Positions 16,431 to 24,516 of a stretch of 55,297 nucleotides of DNA are shown here, piece after piece. Location: positions 1-55,297 of the forward strand of contig NZ_NFHD01000022.1 in the NCBI RefSeq assembly GCF_002159185.1, read 5' to 3'. This DNA comes from Gemmiger sp. An87. GTDB taxonomy: Bacteria > Bacillota > Clostridia > Oscillospirales > Ruminococcaceae. The first letter of the stretch is position 1. Each line of letters opens with the position of its first letter. The notes below the pieces were generated by a model, which did no database searches, was not told the DNA's origin, and was given only the letters and a program-made list of their open reading frames with translations. Position numbers and translations under genes: made by a program.

Positions 16431-17372
16431 TTACAGGATGCTGCCCCGGTTTTTGCCCTGGGCTTTGGCCTGATACAGAGCCCGGTCTGCCCGCTTGAAG
16501 GCGCTCTCCAGGCAGTCGTCGCTGTGGATGGGGGTACCGCCGATGGAGATACCGGTCCAGGCGGGCTCCTCGCCGGAGACTTCTGCGGTGCGAGCCAGCA
16601 GCCGCCGCATCAGGTCCTGGGCATTCTGCTCCGAGCCCAGCCCGCAGCAGACCAGCACAAATTCGTCGCCGCCCATACGGCAGACCAGATCGTGGGAGCG
16701 CATCGTGGACACCAGCAGCTCGGAAAGCCGCTTGAGCATGTGATTGCCTGCCAGATGACCGTGAGTATCGTTGATGGCCTTGAAATCATCCATATCCACC
16801 ACGAAAATCCAGGCGCCGTGCTTGTCCAGATCGGTGTAAAAACTCTGCAGGGTGCTGAAGTTGATCAGACCGGTCAGACTGTCCCGCTGGGCAAGACGGG
16901 TCAGATATTCAATGGTCTCCTGAGAACGCTCAATCTGCTGGGTAAGGGTGCGGGGATAATATTCCCCCTCCATCTGTTCGGGATTGGGGATAGACTGATG
17001 CAGGTGCAGGATTTTCCATTTCCCATCCACCTTTTTATAAAGGATGGTGAAACGGCTATCCATATTTACACGGACCGAGCTGTCCTCGCTTTCGCCCAGG
17101 ATGCATAACCCGCCGTAGACCAGGCTGCACTGAGCGTCCACCACCTGTTCGGTGCACCAGAAATCCCGAAAATGGAACCGGATGCTGCCGCGATCCGCCA
17201 GGTCTGACTGCATCGCGCGGGAAAACTGCTCCAGCTCCCGGTAGAGCTCATGCTTGCCGGTGCCGATGATCGAGCAGTCCGGGGCAAAGCTGGTCAGCCC
17301 GTCGAAGGTGCCTGTATTGCAATTGGCCAGATAAGCCGCCCAGATTTCTTTTGTGCGCTGGCAAAGGTCCAT
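16431..17372 (-). CDS. Diguanylate cyclase: N-terminal SnoaL-like domain fused to GGDEF
   Basis: The 313-residue soluble protein should make cyclic di-GMP. Residues 1 to about 125 resemble a SnoaL/NTF2-like sensory fold (FHFRDFWCTEQVVDAQ, then YKKVDGKWKILHLHQSIP). Residues about 150-313 are a GGDEF domain with intact MGGDEF at 233-238. RSHD at 224-227 sits exactly five residues before GGDEF, the position of the inhibitory I-site, so product feedback is likely. There are no membrane segments. The ATG at 17372 follows AAGGAGGAC. The ligand of the N-terminal domain is unknown. Confidence 0.88.
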   Translation of the reverse strand: MDLCQRTKEIWAAYLANCNTGTFDGLTSFAPDCSIIGTGKHELYRELEQFSRAMQSDLADRGSIRFHFRDFWCTEQVVDAQCSLVYGGLCILGESEDSSVRVNMDSRFTILYKKVDGKWKILHLHQSIPNPEQMEGEYYPRTLTQQIERSQETIEYLTRLAQRDSLTGLINFSTLQSFYTDLDKHGAWIFVVDMDDFKAINDTHGHLAGNHMLKRLSELLVSTMRSHDLVCRMGGDEFVLVCCGLGSEQNAQDLMRRLLARTAEVSGEEPAWTGISIGGTPIHSDDCLESAFKRADRALYQAKAQGKNRGSIL

Positions 17373-17459
17373 GAAGTCCTCCTTGTTTTTGTCCGAAACG
17401 AAGAGATTCGGCTGTTTATAAAAGGAAAAAGTCGTACTACGATTGCCCGGTGTTTGAAA

Positions 17460-17488
17460 AGAATATCATATCGAAAAACACCTGTCAA
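17460..17488 (-). promoter_or_regulatory. Promoter for the GGDEF gene
   Basis: Read on the minus strand, TTGACA (17488-17483), a 17-base spacer and TATTCT (17465-17460). It lies about 90 bases upstream of the start codon. Confidence 0.6.
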
Positions 17489-17575
17489 TAAAACAGATGG
17501 GAAAAAACGGCAAAGAAAGAAAAGCGAAAGATGACAACGCTTTTGCACGGCCGTTTTCCCCTGTTGCAGCGGCTT

Positions 17576-18684
17576 TTAAGAAGCGGGATAAAGCCGTTCC
17601 TGCTCCCGAAGATGTGCCAGGAGCAGCCCGGCGAGAAAATGCTCCAGCCGCAGCTCCAGAGGCTGGGACGCATCCGGAGCAGATGCTTCAAACTGAAAAT
17701 GCATGGCCAGCTCGTTCAGCAAGTGGTCGGCCCAGTCGTTAGCCTGAGCCGGAGTGAACAGACCGGTTTGCAGTTGGTCCGCCAGATGCAGATACAACGC
17801 AACAGTGCTCACGGCAAAGGCGTCCCGGTCCAGCTTGGCCAGCGCCCGGCGGAAAGCGGTTTCGCCGCCAGGCAGCTCCCCGGGGCAGCGCACCCGCAGG
17901 CTTTCGGCGGTGATGCCGAATCGCTGCAGCCGCCGCAGCAAGCTTCTCTGGAAATCCGGGCACAGACCGGTCTGCCGCATCAGGGCTTCCGCCACCGCCT
18001 GGCTCACTGCCTGGGCTGCAAGCTCACCGAATTTGAAGTGCTTGCCTGCGTTCAAAAGGCAGGGCGAAGTACCGGAATCGTCACAAACGATCACTAGGCC
18101 GTCGGTACCGGTGCCGGTAGCCAGCCTGGCCGAGGCGCTGCTGCCCTGCATCAGGTCCCGCAGCACAGCGGTTTTGGCCTCGGTGGCGGTGAGCGCCAGT
18201 TCCACCATGGCTCCGGGAGAAAAGGACTGGCCGGTGATGAGAAAGATGTTAATGGTGCCAGCGGGAACGGCGCAGGGTTTGCCGGCTTGCTCGGTGAGAG
18301 TGGCAGGGTCCCCGGCGCACAGGGCGTTCACATCTGCCCCGGCGGAGACTGCTGCCGTGACCCAAAGCTCCTGCCATTGACGGGTAACCAGAACCATGTT
18401 GTCCAGATTCACGGCAGTGTCCAGCCCGGTGGTGTGCTCCGGGTCCAGGCCCAGGCGCCGGGCAACTGCTCGCTGGTGCTCCAGCAGGGTGTCGCCCTCC
18501 ATGGGGCGGCAGACCCCGGCAGGGCCGCAGTCGCTGTAATTGAACACGGCGGTCAGGTCCCGGCGCAGCCCCCGCCGTTGGCAGCGGTGGAAAGTACCGC
18601 CCGGGGACCGGAAAAGGTGAGAATTGCGGCCTGCCCGGTGCAGTCGAGCCGGTCGCCGTTCAAAAGGGAAAAGCAGCGCTTCAT
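17576..18684 (-). pseudogene. cbiZ: Adenosylcobinamide amidohydrolase (CbiZ) with an N-terminal frameshift
   Basis: CbiZ hydrolyses the amide bond of adenosylcobinamide or pseudocobalamin, allowing salvage and remodelling of corrinoids. The family core is clear: TAVFNYSDCG, TTGLDTAVNLDNMVLV, SAGADVNALCAG and TGTGTDGLVIVCD. The natural start is ATG at 18684 after GGAGGAAACTT, giving MKRCFSLLNGDRLDCTG. That frame stops after STAANGGGCAGT, while the core continues in the next frame as LRRDLTAVFNYS. One missing base in a run of five C on the plus strand (18569-18573) explains it. It may be a real mutation, phase variation or a sequencing error. The C-terminal part (about 230 on) is an extra helical region. 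Confidence 0.75.
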
Positions 18685-18723
18685 AAGTTTCCTCCGGAAA
18701 GCGGGGCAAACCCGTTTGGGATG

Positions 18724-18757
18724 CAAAAGGCCTCCCGGTCAGCGGCCGGGAGGTCTT
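18724..18757 (-). terminator. Terminator after the DUF4914 gene
   Basis: On the minus strand a stem GACCTCCCGG / CCGGGAGGCC is followed by TTTTGC. It separates DUF4914 from the downstream cbiZ. Confidence 0.7.
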
Positions 18758-18771
18758 GTTTGGCAGAGTGT

Positions 18772-20646
18772 TTATTTCAGGCCCAGGGGAGTGATGGCGC
18801 AGTAGTCTTCGATGCTGCCGCGCTTTTTGAAGCACTCCAGGATCTGCTTGCCTACCGGGTGCAGCTCCTCCACGTCGAAGGCCTCCAGCTCTTTGGCGAA
18901 GAAGTCGTACAGGATCTGGGCGCCCTTCTCGTAGCCCTCCATGCCCATCTGCTCCTGGGTTTCGGGATGCAGGAAGGCGGAACGGATGTCCTGGCCGTCC
19001 ACCTTCATCTCCTTCATGCAGTAGCCCAGCAGGGCGCAGGGAGCGGGGGACAGGCGGTCCATCTTCATGTTGACGCCGCCGCGGCGGGCCAGATACTCAC
19101 GGCTGATCCACTCGGCCGCGAAACCGATGCGGTATACGCCGATGTGCTGGTTGGGAATCAGCACGTACTTGGTGTTGGGGCAGGCCAGAATCTGCTCCAG
19201 CAGCAGGTTTGCCTGACGTACCCGCAGGCCGGTGGCGAAGGGCCAGTAGGAGCCCACACCCTCGCTGGCCAGAGGTGCGTTGCCGCTGATGCTGGGGTTC
19301 TTGAAGCCGCGGGGGGCAACCAGACGCCACAGCCAGGCCAGAGCGGGCGGGATGATGTGCATCAGACCCATAATGCCGTAGTCCGGATGAGCGGCGCTGG
19401 AGGGCGGCATACGTACGCCGAAGCTGCGCACGTCCACTTCCACCGGCTTATCCACGATGTTGTCCACCATTCTGCGGGGAACGATCACACGGGGGTTGGG
19501 GCAGGGCTTGCCGGTGGAGTCCATGGTGTGCTCCCACACCAGGCAGGTGGAACCGGGCACGCCCTGGATGTTGAAGAACACCAGAGGCTTTTTGCTGTGA
19601 ATGGTGATGCGCTCGTACATGGGGTCCGAGCCGTATTCGGTGATACCGTCCACACGCAAAAACCAGCCGTCCTCGCCGTCGTACAGGGCCAGCTTTCCGC
19701 TGCCGGTCTGGAAGGAGGGATGGCAGATGGCCATGTCATCGGTGACCGGGTAGATGGTACAGGTATCGCTCATGTGCAGGTAGTCGCGGTCGCCGCTCTC
19801 CAGATTGGTGCCCAGCAGCACGCGACCGTCCGGCACACGGTGCACATCCTGCAGCAGCTCGCTCTTGCCGCCGCCGGAAGCGCCCTCGTGCATCATGACC
19901 ATCTCGTTCTCGTAGGGGGTCACGATCTTGGCGGCGGAGGCGTGGGCGGTAACCCAGCCCTCCTGCTCGCCGATGTCCAGCAGAACGCTGTAGATGCCCT
20001 TCTTGGCAGAGGGACCGGGGTACAGGTTATAGGCAAAGACCTCGTGACGGTCGTCCAGCCGGTTGTGCACGCACACCTGCTTGCCGTCAAAGTGGGTGTG
20101 GCGGAAGGGAGGAGCCACATACACGATGGCACGGGGCTTGAAGTTGTGGATGTCCTTGGCGCAGACGAAGGCCTGCAGCTGGGACAGGGCAAACGCAAAG
20201 AAAGCTGCGTTACGGGGGCAGACCAGCAGAGCCTGGTAGCCGTATTCGTAGCCGCCGGCCATGAAGGGAACCAGAATCAGCTCCTGACGGGCCAGCCACT
20301 TGTAAGTATCCACCTTCAGAGTGTTGAAGTCGTAGCCGTACACATCCTTGAAGCGGGGCTTGTCGGTGGGCTTGTCGTCACCGATGCGCATGCAGTCCGG
20401 GTCGCGGCGGCGCATGTAGTCCTCCACGTAGTTGACCACGGCGCCGTTTTTGCAGCGCACCACGTCGGCCTCCTTCACAAGAGTGCCGTTCACGTCGTAG
20501 GAAACATCGATCTGTTTGGTGCTGCCGTTGCCGAAGATCAGATCATACAGCATCTCCTCCGTTTTGGGGATGATGATGCTGGGGCTGTTGTTCAAAATCA
20601 TTTCCAAATCGCGCGGAAGCACGAATTCTTCCAGTAATACATTCAT
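18772..20646 (-). CDS. DUF4914 protein, PEPCK-like P-loop fold
   Basis: The 624-residue soluble protein belongs to the uncharacterised DUF4914 family of Firmicutes and Bacteroidetes. A P-loop-like HEGASGGGKSE lies near residue 255, followed by VTDDMAICHPSF, the layout of phosphoenolpyruvate carboxykinase-type nucleotide-binding sites. Further conserved-looking motifs are VPGSTCLVWEHTMDSTG and MGLMHIIPPALAWLWRL. The chosen start is ATG at 20646 (MNVLLEEFVLPRD) after AGAGAGGGG; upstream in-frame codons lack a ribosome site. Reaction unknown. Its neighbours do not form an obvious pathway. Confidence 0.8.
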   Translation of the reverse strand: MNVLLEEFVLPRDLEMILNNSPSIIIPKTEEMLYDLIFGNGSTKQIDVSYDVNGTLVKEADVVRCKNGAVVNYVEDYMRRRDPDCMRIGDDKPTDKPRFKDVYGYDFNTLKVDTYKWLARQELILVPFMAGGYEYGYQALLVCPRNAAFFAFALSQLQAFVCAKDIHNFKPRAIVYVAPPFRHTHFDGKQVCVHNRLDDRHEVFAYNLYPGPSAKKGIYSVLLDIGEQEGWVTAHASAAKIVTPYENEMVMMHEGASGGGKSELLQDVHRVPDGRVLLGTNLESGDRDYLHMSDTCTIYPVTDDMAICHPSFQTGSGKLALYDGEDGWFLRVDGITEYGSDPMYERITIHSKKPLVFFNIQGVPGSTCLVWEHTMDSTGKPCPNPRVIVPRRMVDNIVDKPVEVDVRSFGVRMPPSSAAHPDYGIMGLMHIIPPALAWLWRLVAPRGFKNPSISGNAPLASEGVGSYWPFATGLRVRQANLLLEQILACPNTKYVLIPNQHIGVYRIGFAAEWISREYLARRGGVNMKMDRLSPAPCALLGYCMKEMKVDGQDIRSAFLHPETQEQMGMEGYEKGAQILYDFFAKELEAFDVEELHPVGKQILECFKKRGSIEDYCAITPLGLK

Positions 20647-21123
20647 GCGTATCTCGAACCCCTCTCTTGTTTCATTCCGGTTCGTTAAAAAACCTATAAT
20701 AATAGGGTAACAAATAAAAAGATAACTTGTCAACCAAAGGCAAAAGCGGAGGGCGCGGGTGCACTTTGCTAAAATAGCCCGGAAAAGCCCTTCACCGGCC
20801 ACTTTTTTGCCGCATGCCCCTATTATACTATGAAAATGTTTGATAATTTATGAATAAAGCTTTAATTTCGTAAAAAAATGCGGCATTATCTGGCGAAGCA
20901 TTTAAAAAACAAAAGATGAAATGAGAAAAGCCATACTTTTGGAAAGGATGAAGAAAATGCAGGACAGGGATGCAAAAAGCCTGCAGAAGGCAGAATACAT
21001 AAAATTCAGGTGTTCTTTTTTTAACGATTGCCAGTAGAATTCGTTCGAAAAACAGTGGTATAATGGCTCAAGAAAGTTTTTTGCGCGGGAAAAGCCTGCG
21101 CAACCGAAAAGGAGAGAGTGACT
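20647..21123. promoter_or_regulatory. Divergent intergenic region between DUF4914 and gldA
   Basis: This 477-base A+T-rich stretch holds no gene. On the plus strand an extended -10, TGGTATAAT (TATAAT at 21059-21064), precedes gldA by about 60 bases. On the minus strand TTGACA (near 20731-20736) and TATTAT-rich sequence lie upstream of DUF4914, but their spacing of 23 bases is poor, so that promoter is uncertain. Confidence 0.45.
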
Positions 21124-22221
21124 ATGGCAAACGTGATCGGCAGCCCCTCCCGCTACGTGCAGGGGCGCGGAGAATTGGCTCATCTGTATGAGCACTGCGA
21201 GAAATACGGCAAGGACCTGTTCGTGCTGGTAAGTGCGTCTGGTAAAAAACGCGTGGAGGCGAAGATCGCCCAGAGCGTAGAGGGTACCGGCGCCAAGGTG
21301 GTGTACGAGACCTTCAACGGCGAGTGCAGCCAGAAGGAGATCGACCGTGTGGTCGAGGCCTTCAAGGCCTCCGGCTGCAGCGTGGTGGTCGGCATCGGCG
21401 GCGGCAAGATCCATGATACCGCCAAGGCGGCCGCTTACTATGCAGGCGCTCCGGTGGTCATCGTGCCCACCATCGCCTCCACCGACGCACCCTGCAGCGC
21501 GCTGTCTGTGATTTACACCGATGAGGGTGTATTTGACCGCTACCTGTTCCTGCCCGCCAACCCCACCGTGGTCCTGGTGGACACCGACATTGTTGCCGCG
21601 GCTCCCGCCCGCCTGCTGGTATCCGGCATGGGCGATGCGCTGGCCACCTACTTTGAGGCCCGGGCCTGCCAGGCCTCCGGTGCGTCCAACTGCGTGGGCG
21701 GCAAGGTGACCCTGGCTGCCATGAGCCTGGCCCGCCTGTGCTACGAGACCCTGCTGGCCGACGGCCTGAAGGCCAAGCTGGCGGTGGAGCGCCACGTTTG
21801 CACCAAGGCGGTGGAGAACGTGATCGAGGCCAACACCTATCTGTCCGGCGTGGGCTTTGAGAGCGGCGGCCTGGCAGGTGCGCACGCCATCCATAACGGC
21901 CTGACCGCCATCCCCGAGACCCACAGCCTGTACCACGGCGAGAAGGTGGCCTTCGGTACCCTGGTTCAGCTGGTGCTGGAGAACGCTCCCCTGGAGGAGT
22001 TGGAAGAGGTGCTGGAGTTCTGCACCGAGGTGGGCCTGCCCACCACCCTGGCCGACCTGGGCGTGGAGAATCCCACCCAGGAGCAGCTGATGGAGGTTGC
22101 CAAGCTGGCCTGTGCCGATGCGGACACCCTGCACAACATGCCCTTCCCGGTGGATGCCGACAGCGTGTATGCGGCCATTCTGGCGGCAGACGAGCTGGGC
22201 AAGTACTACACCGACTGCTGA
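21124..22221 (+). CDS. gldA: Glycerol dehydrogenase
   Basis: This 365-residue enzyme oxidises glycerol to dihydroxyacetone with NAD+, or runs in reverse. The NAD-binding loop GIGGGKIHDTAKA and PTIASTDAPCSALSV are typical of GldA. The metal ligands are the Asp of GMGDALATYFEAR (about 170) and the histidines of GAHAIHNGL and YHGEK (about 253 and 271), all present. The ATG at 21124 is preferred over GTG at 21118 because GGAGAG (21111-21116) is then seven bases upstream. It is monocistronic with its own terminator. Confidence 0.93.
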   Translation: MANVIGSPSRYVQGRGELAHLYEHCEKYGKDLFVLVSASGKKRVEAKIAQSVEGTGAKVVYETFNGECSQKEIDRVVEAFKASGCSVVVGIGGGKIHDTAKAAAYYAGAPVVIVPTIASTDAPCSALSVIYTDEGVFDRYLFLPANPTVVLVDTDIVAAAPARLLVSGMGDALATYFEARACQASGASNCVGGKVTLAAMSLARLCYETLLADGLKAKLAVERHVCTKAVENVIEANTYLSGVGFESGGLAGAHAIHNGLTAIPETHSLYHGEKVAFGTLVQLVLENAPLEELEEVLEFCTEVGLPTTLADLGVENPTQEQLMEVAKLACADADTLHNMPFPVDADSVYAAILAADELGKYYTDC

Positions 22222-22230
22222 GTTTATCCG

Positions 22231-22269
22231 AAAAGCGGCTTCCCTGCAAGTGCGGGGAAGCCGCTTTTT
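22231..22269 (+). terminator. Terminator after gldA
   Basis: AAAGCGGCTTCCCTGC / GCGGGGAAGCCGCTTTTTTG forms a strong stem followed by a T run. Confidence 0.85.
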
Positions 22270-22316
22270 TGTTCCGCTTTGGCCGGTAGCGTAAAACAGA
22301 AGTGCAACAAAGTCAC

Positions 22317-22345
22317 TTGACAAGTGAGAATGATTCTTATATAAT
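22317..22345 (+). promoter_or_regulatory. Promoter with embedded Fur-family operator
   Basis: TTGACA (22317-22322), 17-base spacer, TATAAT (22340-22345) is near perfect. The spacer holds TGAGAATGATTCTTA (22325-22339), a 7-1-7 inverted repeat with six of seven pairs matching and the AATGATT core of Fur-family boxes. Binding here would block RNA polymerase. Which regulator binds (Fur, Zur or PerR) cannot be told from the sequence. Confidence 0.7.
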
Positions 22346-22398
22346 CCGTTCAAAGGAAGCATACAGCGGGCATTGCTGCCCGCGGAACGGAGGAAACA

Positions 22399-23193
22399 AT
22401 GACGAAAGCGTTGCTTTGGGCGGCGTTGGGCACAGGTGTCACCTTCGGCATGACCAGTTTGGGTTCGGCCATGGTGTTCCTGCTGCGGAAAAAGACCAGC
22501 GAGGGGATGCAGCGGATCTTTCTGGGCTTTGCGGCCGGTGTAATGATCGCGGCCTCGGTGTGGAGCCTGCTGATCCCGGCCATTGAGCAGGCCGAGGCAG
22601 CGGGCCAGATCAGCTGGATTCCGGCGGCGGGTGGTTTTGTGCTGGGCGTGGCCTTTCTGATGCTGATGGACGGGCTGCTGCCCCATTTGCATGCGGGTTC
22701 GGACCAGCCGGAGGGCCTGCACGCCAACTGGCGGCGTACCACCCTGCTGGTGCTGGCGGTGACGCTGCACAACATTCCCGAGGGCATGGCGGTGGGCCTG
22801 TCCTTTGCGCTGGCGGCCCAGCAGAGCGGGGCCGAGGCCGCACTCACCGGGGCTATGGCGCTGGCCATCGGCATCGGCCTTCAGAACTTCCCCGAGGGTG
22901 CGGCTATCTCGCTACCCCTGCACCAGGAGGGGATGAGCCGGGGCAAGGCGTTTTTGTACGGCAGTGCTTCCGGTGTGGTGGAGCCCATCTTCGGCATCCT
23001 GGTGGTGCTGCTGTCCGGCTTTATCGGGCCCTTCATGCCCTGGCTACTGGCCTTTGCGGCAGGCGCCATGATCTATGTGGTGGTGGAGGAGCTGATCCCC
23101 CAGGCCCATCTGGGCGAGCACTCCAACGTGGGCACCCTGGGCGTAATGGCCGGTTTTCTGGTGATGATGATCCTGGACGTGGCGCTGGGATAA
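22399..23193 (+). CDS. ZIP-family divalent metal transporter (ZupT-like)
   Basis: The 264-residue membrane protein imports divalent metal ions, probably zinc or iron. It has about eight hydrophobic segments and the two hallmark ZIP helices with HNIPEG (near 122) and QNFPEG (near 162), whose His, Asn and Glu bind metal. A histidine-containing loop (LPHLHAGSDQPEG) lies between helices 3 and 4. The ATG at 22399 follows ACGGAGG. The Fur-type operator in the promoter fits metal-repressed uptake. Confidence 0.9.
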   Translation: MTKALLWAALGTGVTFGMTSLGSAMVFLLRKKTSEGMQRIFLGFAAGVMIAASVWSLLIPAIEQAEAAGQISWIPAAGGFVLGVAFLMLMDGLLPHLHAGSDQPEGLHANWRRTTLLVLAVTLHNIPEGMAVGLSFALAAQQSGAEAALTGAMALAIGIGLQNFPEGAAISLPLHQEGMSRGKAFLYGSASGVVEPIFGILVVLLSGFIGPFMPWLLAFAAGAMIYVVVEELIPQAHLGEHSNVGTLGVMAGFLVMMILDVALG

Positions 23194-23195
23194 AC

Positions 23196-23230
23196 AAAAC
23201 GGAGCGATGGATTCCATCGCTCCGTTTTTT
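23196..23230. terminator. Bidirectional terminator between ZIP and carboxypeptidase genes
   Basis: AAAACGGAGCGATGGA / TCCATCGCTCCGTTTTTT, a 13-bp stem with runs of A and T on both sides. It abuts the stop codon of the minus-strand gene. Confidence 0.85.
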
Positions 23231-24267
23231 CATGCGCTGAGGGTGCCGCTGCGCAGCTGTTCGCAGACCTCCAGCGCGTCCAGCAGGTGATAGGGCTCGG
23301 TGGAATGGTCGCCGGGAGCGCCGGTGGTGACCAGAATGTACTCCCGGCCATCTACCCCGATCAGGCTGGCCAGGCACAGCCCTGCCTGGCTGGTGTAGCC
23401 GGTCTTGCCGCCCAGCAGCTCCCCACCCTGACCGGGCATGGCGTCCAGCAGGGAGAACATGGAGCTGTACACCGTGAATCCCTGGGGATGCTCGCCGGTG
23501 GGAGAGGTGGTGTAGCTGCGAGAGGTGAATACCTGGCGGAAGGTTTCGTTTTCCAGCGCGCGGTCCAGCAGATGAGCAAGATCCGCCGCCGAGGCGTAAT
23601 GGTCCGGGTCCTCCAGGCCGGTACAGTTGGTGAAATGGGTATGCTCCAGCCCCAGCTTCTCTGCACGCAGGTTCATCTGGTCCACAAAGACCTCCTCGCT
23701 GCCGCTGACCTGCAGAGCCAAAGTCAGGCAGCACTCCGCGCCGGAGGGCAGCATTGCCCCGTAGAGCAGATCCCGCAGGGGCACCGTTTCACCGGGTGCA
23801 AACCCGGCCAGCGAAGCATTTTCCGCCCACAGGCCGTTGAAGATTTCAGCGGGAACGGTTACGGTCTGGTCCAGGTCCGGCAGATTTTCGATGGCCAGCA
23901 GTACCGTCATGATTTTGGTGAGCGAGGCGGGCGGGGCTTCCGTGCCGGTGTTTTGCCCGGCGATCAGCTCGCCGCTGGTCCGGTCCAGCAGGGCGGCCCG
24001 GGGACTGGAAAGCCCGCTCAGAGCGGGGAGAGAGACGGCAGAAACGGAGCGATGCGAGGAAGCAGGCGCGGCGAGGGGATCGGCTTTCAGCCAGGCCAGC
24101 GCCGCGAAGAGCAGCAGGGCCAGCAGCCAGAGCGCCAGTGGATCGCGGCGGCTTCGGCGGCGGCGCTTTGCCCGGCGGCGCGGGGTGGAAGGAATACGGC
24201 GGGCCGCTGCGGGCTGGCATACCGGGCAGCGGGGGCGCAGGGTGCGCTGAGTGGTCATAACGAGCAT
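23230..24267 (-). CDS. D-alanyl-D-alanine carboxypeptidase (PBP5/DacF type)
   Basis: This membrane-anchored serine peptidase trims D-Ala from peptidoglycan stem peptides. Residues 1 to about 40 are cytoplasmic and Arg-rich (RRRAKRRRRSRR), followed by one membrane segment (WLLALLLFAALAW). The catalytic domain has ASLTK with the nucleophile Ser and Lys, and KTGYTSQAG as the KTG box. The SxN motif reads SGAEC instead of the usual SGN, a variant also seen in some clostridial DacF-like proteins. The start at 24267 is chosen from AAAGG just upstream; ATG at 24258 is possible. Confidence 0.85.
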   Translation of the reverse strand: MLVMTTQRTLRPRCPVCQPAAARRIPSTPRRRAKRRRRSRRDPLALWLLALLLFAALAWLKADPLAAPASSHRSVSAVSLPALSGLSSPRAALLDRTSGELIAGQNTGTEAPPASLTKIMTVLLAIENLPDLDQTVTVPAEIFNGLWAENASLAGFAPGETVPLRDLLYGAMLPSGAECCLTLALQVSGSEEVFVDQMNLRAEKLGLEHTHFTNCTGLEDPDHYASAADLAHLLDRALENETFRQVFTSRSYTTSPTGEHPQGFTVYSSMFSLLDAMPGQGGELLGGKTGYTSQAGLCLASLIGVDGREYILVTTGAPGDHSTEPYHLLDALEVCEQLRSGTLSA

Positions 24268-24308
24268 CGGCCTTTCTTTGCCCGGCGGCAAAAAGCTTTC
24301 TGCCGGGT

Positions 24309-24337
24309 GTAATATTGGGATACTTTTGTTATAACAA
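24309..24337 (-). promoter_or_regulatory. Promoter for the carboxypeptidase gene
   Basis: Minus strand: TTGTTA (24337-24332), 17-base spacer, TATTAC (24314-24309), about 42 bases upstream of the start codon. Confidence 0.5.
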
Positions 24338-24395
24338 AAAACGGCCGAAAGTGTTTTGCGGCCGGCTTTCGGTTTTCATACAATTTTCTTACAGC

Positions 24396-24443
24396 AAAAA
24401 ATCCCCCGGCAGCCTGCGCCAAGCGCGGTTGCCGGGGGATTTT
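24396..24443 (-). terminator. Terminator after the SCIFF maturase gene
   Basis: On the minus strand AAAATCCCCCGGCAACCG...CGGGGGATTTTTT: a long GC stem followed by T run, 74 bases past the stop codon. Confidence 0.8.
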
Positions 24444-24516
24444 GAACCTGTAAGGTCAGTTTTTCACCGGCTGTGCGCCGGATTGTGGAAAACTTCGTGG
24501 AAAGACTGTGGAAAAA

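Noticed and set aside
18721-20637. 638-codon open frame antisense to DUF4914
   Set aside because: It is a GC-rich shadow of the real gene, rich in Val, His, Gln and Leu without motifs. The DUF4914 frame has family motifs and a ribosome site.
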